NCBI GenBank assembly: GCA_032358165.1
Contig: JAALGY010000053.1
Span: 248,001 to 312,000, forward strand
Length of the DNA stretch: 64,000 nt
Origin: Diplosphaera chodatii
Lineage: Eukaryota > Chlorophyta > Trebouxiophyceae > Prasiolales > Stichococcaceae
Direction: 5' to 3'
The position numbers and the translations under genes are program-made. This document shows, in pieces, positions 11,501 through 22,400 of the stretch. Every line of letters begins with the position of its first letter. Within the stretch, counting starts at the first letter, position 1. The notes beneath the pieces are model-generated. The model did not search any database. It was not told the DNA's origin and saw only the letters and a list, made by a program, of their open reading frames with translations.

Positions 11501-14014
11501 GACATGCACGTTCAAGTCGACACGCAGCGACGCCGCGTGCGTTGCTGCAGGGTGGGCAAGATGCTGGTGCACGGGGCGCTGCTGCGGTGCGCGGCGCCGG
11601 CGCTGACGATCGCCGCCGCCCTGGGCCACGGCCGCCCCGTGTTCTACTCGCCGCCCGACAAGCGCCGCGTCGCGCAGGTGAGCACCGCAGGTCTCGGGGG
11701 TTTTGTCCTGGTTCCCCATCCCCTTCGGAACGCTTCGCCTCCCTTTACGCACGGGGCAATCCCGTCGCATGCTGCGTACCCTGCGGCACTGCACGGTCCT
11801 TTCCTGCCTCCTGAGCACCAACAAGAGGGGATGCCCTGCAGCAGTGCCTTCCTGCACGGCTTGCTGGACTGGAGTGTGTTGTAGCCTGATGGTCTAACAC
11901 GACAGAGGTACACCGGATGGCAGTGACACTTGACGTGCCTACTGGCGGGTGCAGGCCGCCAAGCTGGCGCTGCTGGCGGCGATCCCCAACGCCAAGTCGG
12001 ACCACCTGGCGGTGGTGGTCGCCTTCGACGCGTGGCAGCGGGCGCTGGACGCCGGGGGCCGCCCCGCCGCCGCCGCCCTGTGCGCCAAGCACTTCATTTC
12101 CCACCAGGTGCCGCGCAGGCCTGGAGCGCACAGTGCGCGGTTAGCAGACCGAGCACATGCGATGTGTTGCTGCTGCTTGCTACCACAGCAGTGAGCGGGC
12201 AGCTCGTCGGCATCTTGACAGGCTGGGTGCGTTGACTCTCAGCGAGTTGCTGTCACCGTTGCTGCCCTGCGCGAGCCAGGGCACGGCGAACAAGCATCAT
12301 GGTGCATCCCCTGAACCTGTGCATTCCAGGCGATGGAGGGCATTGCCGGCGGGCGGGGCGAGTATGCGGGCATCCTGGCGGACCGTGGCTTCCTGCCGGC
12401 TTCCTACCCGCGGGCGCTGCAGCGCGGCGGCGCGGCGGCGCTGGATAGCTTCAAGGCGGCGGGCGGCCCAGACCAGTACAGCGGCAGGTGAGTGGTGCTC
12501 GGACAGCTTTCATGTGCCGGGGCGTGTTTCGCAGAATGGTGCAGTCCTTGCACAGTGCTCTGCCAGCTGCTGGCTGCCGCAAGCGACAAACGTGCTACGC
12601 GTCCTACCACGCCGTGAGGCTCCACTGCTCTCACACCCAGTCAAGTGCGGCATGTGCCAGCAGTGCGTCAGTAGAGCTTCCGTCGACCTCATGCTGCTGA
12701 GCATTGCCTTCCGTCACATCCTAGCTGGCAGTCCTACCTGGCAGTCCTGTCTGACCGTGAAACACGTCCCCGCTGCGCCGCAGCGGGCGGGTCATCAAGG
12801 CGGCGCTGGCCGCGGGCTTCTACCCCGCGCTGCTGCGGGTCGACCACCCGCCGGCGCGCTTCCGCGCCACCGAGGGCGGCGCCGTGCAGGTCTGACACTC
12901 TCCGTCTGAACCCGGGACCACGACCCGCTGTTCAAGCAGCAAGAAGCACGAGCATGCCTGGGGCCTGGCTGCGGTCGGGCCCTGCACTGAGGAGAACGCT
13001 GCCGCACTGCTGCTTCGTCCATCTGTCTGGCGGCTGAGCGGTGCATCACCTGACTGCTGCAATGCCGCTGGTTTGTCCCCGGGATCCTGCTGCGCCTCTG
13101 ACGGTCGTGAGGGCTGCGGTTGAGCAGGGCGACGCTGCTGCTGCTGCCGCAGGTGGAGTCGTCGGCGGTGCAGGTGAAGTTCTTCGAGCGGCGCAAGGGG
13201 CGCGTGTTCCACCACCCCGCCTCCATCAACTTCGACTGCGGGCGCTTCGAGTCCGGGTGGCTGGTCTACACCGACATGGTGGAGACGTCCAAGGTGCGGG
13301 CCGCAGCCTCTTGTGGCTGATTGTGCTGACTAGCGGCAGCACACATCCGGCAGCTGGAGCGTACCACTTGCATGACCAATGCCGGTGGCAGCACCTCAAG
13401 TGTGCCCCGGTGCCCCTCCAGGTTCACAGGGGTCGCTTGCTACTTCGCCCCATGCGCTGGAGGTCGTATCATCGCACAAGCCTAGCTGCAATGTGAGCTG
13501 CAGGTGTTCGTGCGGGAGTCGTCGATGGTGCCCATCTACTCGGTGCTGCTGTTCGGCGGCGAGCTGACCGTGCTGCACGACCGCGGCCTCCTGAAGGCAA
13601 GCTGCATTGTAATGTTAAGCCCGCAGCACGTCAAATCGCAGCACACAAGAACGGTGACTGCACGCCCCAGCCCACATGCAGCAGCTGCCGGTGCCGTCAA
13701 TCCCATCAAAACATCTGCCCTGTGACGGCAGGTGGACGGCTGGGCGGAGTTCCGGGCCCCCGCCCGGATCGGCGTGCTAGTGCGGGAGCTGCGCGCCGGT
13801 GTCGCGATGCTGCTGGGTCGGAAGGTATGGTTGTGCGGCCACTGGGTGTTCTTTTTTCAAATAAAAACATTCAGACCAACAAAAGTGTATGACCCGTCAG
13901 CGACTAGTGTCGCAATACGGGTTCTGGCTGCAGATCGCTGATCCAGCGGCGGATCTGGCGCACACGCCCATCATCGATGCGCTGCACCAGCTGCTGGCGA
14001 CAGACGGCTTCTAG
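2536..14014 (+). CDS. DHX29: DHX29-type DEVH-box RNA helicase
   Basis: A 35-exon model sums to 4725 bases (1574 residues). Exons: 2536-2588, 2689-2782, 2890-2979, 3111-3278, 3487-3588, 3800-3892, 4029-4115, 4299-4476, 4641-4898, 5078-5183, 5339-5445, 5724-5905, 6024-6148, 6357-6579, 6760-7036, 7308-7426, 7618-7729, 7902-8125, 8314-8460, 8652-8759, 8931-9050, 9244-9432, 9695-9835, 10009-10131, 10395-10505, 10818-10976, 11224-11300, 11551-11677, 11955-12107, 12330-12487, 12784-12889, 13153-13293, 13504-13596, 13732-13824, 13934-14014. Domains: C2H2 finger (C40, C43, H56, H61), a dsRNA-binding-like segment about 80-200, UBA about 289-375, a second UBA-like stretch 410-446, RWD about 446-600, then the helicase: GATGCGKST 712-720, TQPRRIS 744-750, DEVH 813-816, SAT 847-849, QRRGRAGR 1153-1160. 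The C-terminal VDGWAEF region matches the OB-fold of animal DHX29, a 40S-associated initiation helicase. Start sits in a strong gccgccATGG context. Exon 13 could instead begin at 6069. At least four introns use GC donors. Confidence 0.93.
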
Positions 14015-14428
14015 GCCAGATGTCAACGGCAGTGGCAGCAGCAGCATTGACGGCTGCCTGATGGCACGGTCTGGCATGTCGCTTCTGTTCACAGCAGTGA
14101 GACACGATGTTGCTCGCTGGCAACACGCATAAGCTGGTGGCAGCAGAAACCTAGGTATTTAGAACTGCAGTGCCCCACCCACAGCGATCACGGGGACGGG
14201 CGCGGTGCTGAAAATATTCAGTGGGTTTGTACAAGTCAAGTGCTAGAACTGAGGCTGATGTGTGCAGTGATCCTGGAAGAGTGTGCCAGAAGCTCTGCGC
14301 TCTGGGCTGCTTGCGACTTGATGTTGAAAATGGCTTTACCAGAACTGACCCACGCTCGGGGCATGCAAGCACGCACACTAAAAGCAGGCAGCGCTGACAC
14401 AGACCCACATCCGCACCAAGCGAGCTGA
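14015..14428. other. Convergent 3' flank of helicase and RPLP0 genes
   Basis: 414 bases between two stop codons on opposite strands; this must hold both 3' UTRs. I found no TGTAA polyadenylation motif on the proper strand for either gene, and no other feature. Confidence 0.6.
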
Positions 14429-15394
14429 TCAGTCGAACAGCGAGAAGCCCATGTCGTCATCCTCCTCCTCCTCCTCCTCCTCCTTGGTCTCCTCCTTGGC
14501 CTCCTCCTTCGCGTCGCCGCCGTCAGCGGGCGCCGACGCGGCGGCGGTGGCGGCGGCCAGCAGCTCCGGGTTCTCCAGCACCTCCTTGATCTTGTCGGCC
14601 TGGGGGAAGGAGTACTCGGTGCCGAGCGCGATGGCCAGCACGTTCTTGAAGCCGTTGATGACCAGGTGCGGCACCGCCACCGTGGTCGGGTAGCTGGTGG
14701 CCAGAGACACGGCGGTGATGTTGGCGATCGCGGTCTTGGCCCTGGCCAGCAGGTCGTCCTCGGTGATGTCCAGCACGGACGGCGAGTACAGGGAGCCCGA
14801 TTCGAACACCTGGCGGATGACGAGGCCGTAGGAGAACGGCTTGATGCCCAGCTTGGCGAGCAGCGTCGCCTCAGAGGCGCCCACCTTTTCGCCGATTTTG
14901 ATGAGCTGCACATCCGTCGTGATCTCAACGGTTCCCTTGTTAATCTTGGTTGGGATGTTCAGTGCCTGGAAGAAGTTGGTCTGCGAGGGGTCCAGGCCGG
15001 TGTTGCCGGCCGGCACGGTCACGTCCACCGGGGCAACCAGACCAACACGCGCCGGCGCGCCGACCTTGAAGGACTCGATCTGCTCGCGCACGTCGGACAG
15101 GTCCGCCTTGGTGAAGATGAGCCCCACGTTGCCGACCAGCTGCTCGACCAGCGTGGACCACTTCTCGTCGCCCGTCTCCTCCACGTACAGCCGGATGGAC
15201 CGCTTCATCATGGTGTTCTTGCCCATGAGCACCACGCTGCCCGCCTCCCGCAGGCCCGCGCGGATGTCCATAAACTGCTTGGAGCCGACGTTGTCGGCGT
15301 GCACCAGGAACGCCTTCTCGTACTCCTGGAGGTAGCCCCGCAGCTTGGCGTCATACTGCTCCTTCTTGACGATCTTTGGCTTGGCGGCAGGCAT
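14429..15394 (-). CDS. RPLP0: 60S acidic ribosomal protein P0 (uL10)
   Basis: A single uninterrupted frame of 321 residues, the usual length for eukaryotic P0. It starts [20 protein letters not shown] and continues with the L10 fold, including [13 protein letters not shown], the 28S rRNA-binding part. The end is the P-protein stalk tail: an Ala-rich hinge, an acidic run of Glu and Asp, and the terminal [10 protein letters not shown], which recruits elongation factors. P0 anchors the P1/P2 dimers of the large-subunit stalk in the cytosol. The ATG lies in a gccaccATG context. Upstream in-frame codons lack an ATG. It is the only intronless protein gene in a window where all others have 2 to 34 introns. 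Codon use is strongly GC3-biased, as expected of a highly expressed gene. Confidence 0.98.
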   Translation of the reverse strand: MPAAKPKIVKKEQYDAKLRGYLQEYEKAFLVHADNVGSKQFMDIRAGLREAGSVVLMGKNTMMKRSIRLYVEETGDEKWSTLVEQLVGNVGLIFTKADLSDVREQIESFKVGAPARVGLVAPVDVTVPAGNTGLDPSQTNFFQALNIPTKINKGTVEITTDVQLIKIGEKVGASEATLLAKLGIKPFSYGLVIRQVFESGSLYSPSVLDITEDDLLARAKTAIANITAVSLATSYPTTVAVPHLVINGFKNVLAIALGTEYSFPQADKIKEVLENPELLAAATAAASAPADGGDAKEEAKEETKEEEEEEEDDDMGFSLFD

Positions 15395-16002
15395 GGTGGC
15401 GAGTTCTGGCTCGAAACGAACTGGGCGGGGGTTGCGTGCAACAGGACCACACCGGCTGGTCGACCGGCAGGCGACAGAGTCTTTAACCTGTTTGCAGAGG
15501 CCGAAAAGTGCGACCTGCACTGGCTTTGAGGAGCCGGCACAGCGGGACGCTCATCAAAGCGCAGCAAACCCTGCGCAATTCCCGCAGCTACCACAGCACG
15601 CTCGTGCGGTCACCTTGTGAGCTTATCCCAGCACATGGCACATAGCTTGACAATTTCTGTTGGCTGGTATCTTTAACGCTATAGCTATCGTGAGTCGATT
15701 GGTTGCAGAAGGCGTCTGAGCGCCGATCCACACCTGGCACTCAAGGCAGGTGATCTGACGACACAGGAGCTCCACAGTCGAGGTGCACGCCACCCCCTCG
15801 CATCCACTGGCCGTGCACACCATTACTTCGAAGCAAAGACCGCTATGCAACGCTGTGAAAGGGGTTGATGAATGCGCTCGTGTGCACCATGGTCACTGAC
15901 ACATGCAGCATGATGTAGGTGGGCGCGATCGCAACACCCGGCAGCTGCAGATCATCTCACCGGCATCCCCCTGCCAACCTCCGTCTCACGAGAAGGGTCA
16001 GG
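15395..16002. other. Divergent promoter region, RPLP0 and IMPL1-like genes
   Basis: 608 bases between two divergent start codons. Apart from a possible telo-box (listed separately) I see no defined element and no coding exon. Confidence 0.6.
15566..15572 (+). promoter_or_regulatory. Possible telo-box (AAACCCT)
   Basis: The heptamer AAACCCT lies about 170 bases upstream of the RPLP0 start codon. In land plants this motif is common in promoters of ribosomal protein genes. A single seven-base match can be chance, and whether green algae use it is not established here. Confidence 0.2.
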
Positions 16003-18466
16003 ATGCGGTGCTCAGCCAGCACGCTGGGCAGCCGCTGCCCGGCACTCACAGCATCGCAACCAGCACTGACCCGCCGCATCGCATTCCGGCCGGCCGCTCG
16101 GCGGCCGATGGTGTGCATCGTGCGGGCGCAGCAGAGCTCCGCCACGAAGGAGCAGCTGCTGGAGGTGGCGCAGCGCGCAGCCAGGAAGGCCACGCAGGTG
16201 CCTGCTCATACCCTGCTGATTGGCCTGGATATGCAATACAGCACTTGCAATGTGCACCATTGTAGCGGCTGCACTGACGTCCGGGACCGCCGAACCTCAG
16301 TCGCGTCACTTTGCATCATGTCACCGCAGATCATATTGGCAGCGGTCGACAAGCCGCGCACCATTAGCTTCAAGGGCGCCGCCGACCTGGTCACCGAGAC
16401 CGACAAAAACAGCGAGGACGCCATCATCCAGGTGCTCTGGGCGGATCAATGCATGAGAACGATGACGTGACACTGCTATCATCTGCAGATAGGATGTTCA
16501 GCGACACAGCGATTGCATTGTGTGCAGTAAGCCTGGCTGTTGCAAAATTACACCTGTGAAGTATGGTTGCATAGCCCCTTGTGCATGCCTTCATTCTCAC
16601 CACTCAGCGTGATTTGGCCGTGCATTGCGTCAACTGAAGTCACATGGTCTCGTGTGTGTAGATCATCCGGGACGAGTTCCCACACCACGCCTTGCTCGGC
16701 GAGGAGGGGGGTGTCTCGGGAGATGTCGATTCTGATTTTCTTTGGTGTATCGACCCCCTTGACGGTGCGCACTGCCGCTGGTGGAAGCACCCAAGTCCAT
16801 GCTGAGCAGTTGCTGAGTCCTGTTTGAATGCTTGGGTGCATTTCACGTGGCCAGCTTCGTGCCGCCAGGCAGATGGACAACCATGTGGCATGGTCTGTGA
16901 TCATCTGATGCGTTTCCAAACCCCATCCTTGCTCTGCAGGGACCACGAACTTTGCTCACGGATACCCGTCATTTGCGACGTCAGTGGGTGCGCTGTGCTG
17001 CATGCGAGCATGTCTAGTGTCCACTGCCATGTGCTTGCATGCCGACAACCGTGCAGCGCAGGCAGCAGCCCAGCAGTTTGGCTTTCAACTTTCTGTCATG
17101 ATTGTCAGCAGGCGTGCTACAGAACAGCCAGCCGGCAGCGGCGTGTGTCGTGGAGTTTGCCGGCGGCCCCGGCACCTGGGTCACCCGCACATACACGGCG
17201 ACAGCCGGCGGCGGCGCGTTCCTTAACGGCCAGCGCATCTCCGCCAGCAGCTGCTCCTCAGTCGCCCAGTCGCTCCTGGTCGGCAACGGCGCCCCGGCAA
17301 TCCCTCCACTCGTTTCAGAGTCCTGCTTCTCTTCTGGTGGCTGTGCTGTGTCGCTACCGTGGCATGCAGCTGTACACTGTTCAGACGCTGACATGGTCCG
17401 CTGCAGCTAACACAATAATGCATTGCGCGCAGGTGACTGGCTTTGGATATGAGCACGATGAGCCATGGTTAGCAAACCTGGAGCTCTTCAAACAGGCACG
17501 CTGGGAGAACGCCATCACTTGCATATTGGTCATGTGTTGGTCTTCGAGTCGATCTGCTTCATTGCATTGCTCTGCGTCAATCACTCACAGCTTAGCCAAT
17601 GTGGCAGGGCGTACTCAATGGTTATCATTAGCGCCGTGCTGGACGTTTTGTGACATGGCGTACAGTTCACAGACGAGAGCCGGGGCGTCAGGAGGCTGGG
17701 CGCCGCGGCAGTCGACCTCTGCCACGTGGCACTAGGTGAGACATGCTTGCCAGCCCTCACTGCCAAGCTGCGCAGGTGGAGTCGGCTCACCGCGTGTTGC
17801 CCCGCGTGCAGGCGGGGGCAGATCCAACTCAGCCCGTGCTGGTCCCCTCTGCTGCCGCAGGCATCTCAGACGGATACTGGGAGTACCGGCTGAAGCCGTG
17901 GGACACCTGCGCCGGCGTGCTGATCGCGCAGGAGGCGGGCGCGAAGGTCACCACCATGGAGGGGGAGCCCTTCTCGGTGTTCGAGCGCTCCGTTGTGGCA
18001 GCGGCCCCCGGCCTGCACGAGGTGCGCCGCTTAAACCCTTGCTACTTGAGGGGTTGGAGTTTGGGTGCCGGGTGGTGCATTGGCTCGATTGGGGTGTGGC
18101 ATCTGGAAGGTGTGGGTCCCACATGTGCCCCCAGAGTTTTTTGCACGCTCATTTGCTCTGTCAGTAAACAGGATGCGAGATTGAGTGTAGCTCATTGCGT
18201 TCTGTCTTTGTGTGCACCGCAGGCGCTGCTGGCCAAGATGAGGCCGGCGACGCAGAAGCTGCGGCAGAGCGGCATCGACTTCTCGCAGTGGTGCGCTGTC
18301 TGTCGCTGTGTGCAGCTTGCGCAGGCGTAACATAATGTTGCTTGCGTCTGCCGGCCCGCTGCATATGCGGTTGCAGCTGCCTCAGCAGTGAATATTGCCT
18401 GTAGCGACAGGCGATCTGCCTGCCTTGTGCAGGTTCATTCCCGACGGCTACACTGTCCAAAAGTAA
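16003..18466 (+). CDS. IMPL1: Plastid inositol-monophosphatase-like phosphatase (IMPL1 type)
   Basis: Ten exons: 16003-16197, 16330-16431, 16662-16764, 16940-16987, 17112-17278, 17433-17495, 17666-17735, 17861-18021, 18223-18290 and 18433-18466, giving 336 residues. About 50 residues of Arg/Ala/Ser-rich leader suggest a plastid transit peptide. Metal-binding motifs of the Mg-dependent phosphatase fold are intact: LLGEEGG (112-116 region), WCIDPLDGTTNFAHGYP (127-143) and WDTCAG (263-268). The tail SQWFIPDGYTVQK resembles the end of plant IMPL1, which supports the stop at 18466. IMPL proteins dephosphorylate inositol- or galactose-phosphates in plastids; the substrate here is inferred. The intron after 17495 starts with GC (CAG/GCACGC) and is fixed by conserved sequence on both sides (ELFKQ then FTDESRGVRRLGAAAVD). 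The ATG at 16003 is the first in frame. Confidence 0.95.
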
Positions 18467-18501
18467 GCAGAGTTCCATGTGCTCCCGCATGTGCATCACA
18501 A

Positions 18502-18506
18502 TGTAA
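18502..18506 (+). terminator. Probable TGTAA polyadenylation signal
   Basis: TGTAA is the usual green-algal poly(A) signal. It lies 36 bases past the phosphatase stop codon on the coding strand. This is close for such a signal but within a plausible 3' UTR. Confidence 0.45.
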
Positions 18507-19391
18507 CACTGTGAAATCGCCAGCCAAAACTCTCTCGCCAAAACGACTCAGCATAGCACATGTGTGCCTGCAGATGATGGTCCTTCTGTCATGGGAGACC
18601 CAGCGCATGTCGGCAGCGCGACACATGGCGGATCGGCAGCGGATATAGACCCCAAGGTGGCTGATGCCATCCAGTGGTTAAAGCAACTGCAGATAGTCGT
18701 GTGGGCGTGCCGTTCACACTCATCTGCAATGGTAAGCACACAGATGCATGGCATATGTTGCGTCCCGGGTGCTGGCAGCCAGATTATCTTGGTGAAGTAT
18801 TGCAACAGAAGCATGTATGCAAGGGCACAGGGATGGGGCTGATACTTGCGCCGCTTGAGGTCGTTGTATACATATAGCGTCGGGCTAGACTAGGTTGCTA
18901 GCAAGGGCGTCAGCTGTATATGAGGCAGCGACCAGGTTCATGCCAGAACTGAAAGGGGTTGTCCATCTTCGACCCTTTGCTTCACCATCAACCACAGGCG
19001 GCCCTGCACACTGGCAGCTCATGCAAGAGTAGCAACGCAACATGTAACTGGTCTAGAGCGAGGTCGCTCATCTGCCAGAGGCTTCGTCCATGCAGCGGGC
19101 TACCAGGACGGTACATCGAGCTGTGACGCAGTTGCAACGCAGGTTCGCATGTGACTGTATCCCACGACGACGACATACATGCCGCGTCATACCGCAGACC
19201 ACATCATCTGGTAACACCAACTCACCAAGTGCACTGCACAGTGCTTCAGCCAAGCATGTATGGTATGTGCCAAAGTGTGCAGCAAGTGTCGAACGGCACA
19301 GAGTCGTCGCCGCAGCTTGCAGCTCGCGGATGGCAACCAGGTGATGTTTCCATATGCTGGAGGCGTCAAGCTGTGCCATGGCCATACATCC

Positions 19392-19420
19392 GCTGCCGCC
19401 GCCGCCGCCGCCGCCGCCGT
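19392..19420. repeat. CCG trinucleotide tract
   Basis: An almost pure (CCG)n run of about 29 bases, 17 bases beyond the starch synthase stop codon and so probably in its 3' UTR. Confidence 0.85.
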
Positions 19421-19436
19421 ATCGGAAGCTGACGTG

Positions 19437-22400
19437 TCACGCCCGCCCCATGGCGCGGTACAGCTCCAGGTACGCCTCGCTGCTGCGGCCCCAGGATGAG
19501 TCTAGCCGCATGTTGCGCTGCGACACCGCCGCCCACCAGTCGGGCCGCTCCTTGTAGTACCTGTGCCCCATGCAAATGCACTGGTGCCTGAACGTTCACT
19601 GGCATTGTCATCGCAGCAGCAGCAATGGACACCCAGCGGTCCCACGGAACATGGGCAATGGCAGCGCTAGTGGCAAAGCACGCCCAGAACGTGTCGTCTG
19701 CTAGTCACAGCAAGCGTGGTTCAGCACCTGAGGGCGCGGTCCAGCGCGGAGTCCTCTGAGGCCTCGTCGGCGCCGGTGAACGTGAAGCCGTTGGGGTGCT
19801 GGCCTTCAGGCGGCGGCGCCTCGGAATCCACATCGAACACCGTGTCGGCCAGGCCCCCGGTCGCACGCACCACCGGCAGCGCACCATACCTGCATGCCAC
19901 AACAGGTTGGGTCTGAGTGGCAGTCTGGTATATGCGGCAGGGATTTGGCGGAGTGCCAGGCCCGCTGACAACGCCTCAGCAGCTGGTCTGCTATCGCTGT
20001 GCAATGCAAGGATGTCACCGATGGAAAATGGAACAGCAGCACCTCTCTTGCACAGAAGCGCAGGGAAACATAGAGGTTGCTGCAGGGTGTGATCTGCATC
20101 AACAGCCGCACCGCATGGCGACCAGCTGCGTCAGGCCGCACGGCTCGAACATGGACGGCACCAGCACGATATCTGCGGCGGCGTAGATGAGGTGCGCCAG
20201 CGCGTCGCTGTACATCACCTTGATCGCCACCGCGTCGCTGTCCCTGGCGCATGAAAGTCAGCTTTCGGCGTCATGGGCCGTATGACATGTAGATTCAGAC
20301 TGTACTGTTATGTCAGGCAGTGTCGTGTGCTGGCACACATGGTCACTTCACCAGACCTTCATGCATGGGCTGAGCTGCACACCAGCGCTGGCTGCAGACA
20401 GCTCCCTGATCATGTCAGGAGGCAGGCTGGAAGCACTGCTGTCCAGAGACCCTGCAAGCGCACCTAAACTCGCCCTCTGCCAGCGCCCTGAACTCGCCAT
20501 CGACGTGCCCCGAGCCCAGCAGCACAGCCTGCGGCCCAGAGCAGACCGTGGCCTTGCACTCTCAGCGGCCTTCGTTTCCAGACGGTGCTGCCGATGTTGC
20601 TTTGCCCCATGCCTGGTGCACCCAGCGGGCGTGGCGGCATGATCTAGTGCACGGTGTGCAAGCGCAACAGGCCGAGATCCCATCCCCAAAACCCCGGGAA
20701 CCACACCTGGCCGCCGGCGTCGCGGGTGCGGAACAGGGCGTGGCGGATGAGGTGGCACCCCTTCTGCGGCACCAGCCGCGTGATGCAGGCCACCAGCGGG
20801 GCAGCCGGGTCCACCCGCAGGCCCAGGCCCTCCTGCGCATCGAGCAAAACCAATCTTGGGATGTCAACTCTGCCCGCATGCTTATATCAGCATGTCGCAA
20901 GGCCTGCAGCTGCATGCCAAGCTGCTCTGTGTACCAAGGGATCAGAGACGACGGTGCCAAAGTGTGAGACTGGCCTATGACTAGGTCCCGCAGGGCTCAC
21001 AAGACCGTCAATTCGCACACAGGGTGGGCTACCTGCAGGAAGCGCTTGCAGAGAGCCTTGCCGGCGGGATTGTCGGCGGAGAAGGGCGCCGGCAGCGCGC
21101 CGTCCTGCGCCGGATCCCACTCCGCGATGTCGATGCCATTCAGGATGCCCTGCAGCACAGGCGACATGGCTGACACAGCCACAGCAGGAGCAGGTGCACG
21201 ACCCCTCGTGCACAGCAGGACGATCCAGAAGTGGTACTTGCATCCCATTGAGTTTGTCTGAACCCTGTTCAAGAAGTGCCAACGTTGCTGGGCCAGTTGC
21301 AGTCTGCTCCAGCAGCATCGCTCGTCATAAGCGAGTTCAAGCTTGTGCAGCCCTGCAGACGCACCCTGAACTTGGCGCGGATGTCTTTGCGGCCGAGCGT
21401 CTCCCGCAGCGCCCCGCCGCCGCCGCCCATCGCGTCCGCTGCATATGTGGGGCTCACCGTCGTCACCTGCAAGGAGAACATTGACCTGTTTGGTCCACGC
21501 CATGACACACAGGGCGCAGGCAGCATTTAGCTGCGGTTGCCCACCACCGTCACACCCATGACTTGTGCACCACCAGATTGGGCCAAGCTGATCTAGCTGA
21601 GCACATTTAACAAGATTTGTAAGGGGGTGCTGAGCCATGTCGTTTGGTACCCACCTGGTTGGCGTACACGATGCCGCCCTGCAGCAGCGACAGCCGCTCC
21701 GGGTTGTGCCCGATTGTGCGCGCGTCCAGCGCCTTGTCGGGGATCGCAAACTGCTCCCCCGGCAGCCCTGCAGCGCAGATCGTGCACCCTGTGAGCCAGT
21801 GCAGCCCGTGTTCGGACCTTTGTCTTCTTGTATATACTCGGGCAGCTGCTGGGGACAGTGCCGCGTGCTTCAGTGTCAGCAGCGCGCTGATGAAGGGTGC
21901 ACCTGAGCACATTTCCCAGAGATTTTTCAGAACTGGCTCTGTTCATTTTGCCCTTTCACGATGAGTGTGACGTCCACACCTCGAGTCTGACACAACATCC
22001 GAGATCTGAGCATCCGCAGAGATCTGCAGCCGCACCTGTGAACATGAACTCCTCCTGCGAGCACTCCCCCTGCGAGTCCATGTTGTGCAGCGTCAGCGCC
22101 AGCCGGGCGGCCGGCAGCGTGCCGTGGTACAGCTCCCAGAACAGCATGGCTGCAGCCGCCGCCTGCACAGGATACATTACTGCCCACTGAAGCGGCAGTA
22201 GTGTTGTGATACCAACAGCGGCGCCGTGTGCTCACATGCAGGCTGTTTCAACGTTGTGGTGCGGCAGTAGATTATGCAAGTCAGCTGACTTGGGGCTTTG
22301 GCGCGCGTGTCAGCGGCGCTTCTTGCCTGCCACTCGTGGAGGTGGATGATGTCCGGGGCGCGGCCGGACACCGCCAGGTACTCCAGCGCAGCCCTGCACC

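Larger units (their letters stand above)
18467..19436. other. Convergent 3' flank of IMPL1-like and starch synthase genes
   Basis: 970 bases between opposing stop codons. It holds a TGTAA motif for the phosphatase gene and a CCG tract. A short coding-like stretch at 18564-18700 has no convincing partners and is discussed as a finding. Nothing else is recognisable. Confidence 0.5.

Noticed and set aside
14451..14520. (TCC)n tract considered as a microsatellite
   Set aside because: It is the antisense of the Glu-coding acidic tail of RPLP0 and is explained by the protein.
14666..15529. 287-codon open frame antisense to RPLP0
   Set aside because: It is a mirror of a strongly GC3-biased real gene. 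The His/Leu/Val-rich translation is typical of such shadows.
18431..18520. The phosphatase stop codon lies within a donor-like AA/GTAAGC, raising the idea of further exons
   Set aside because: The protein ends exactly where plant IMPL1 proteins end (WFIPDGYTVQK against a WFxPxxYTxxx tail), and the next exon-like stretch is out of phase with this donor.
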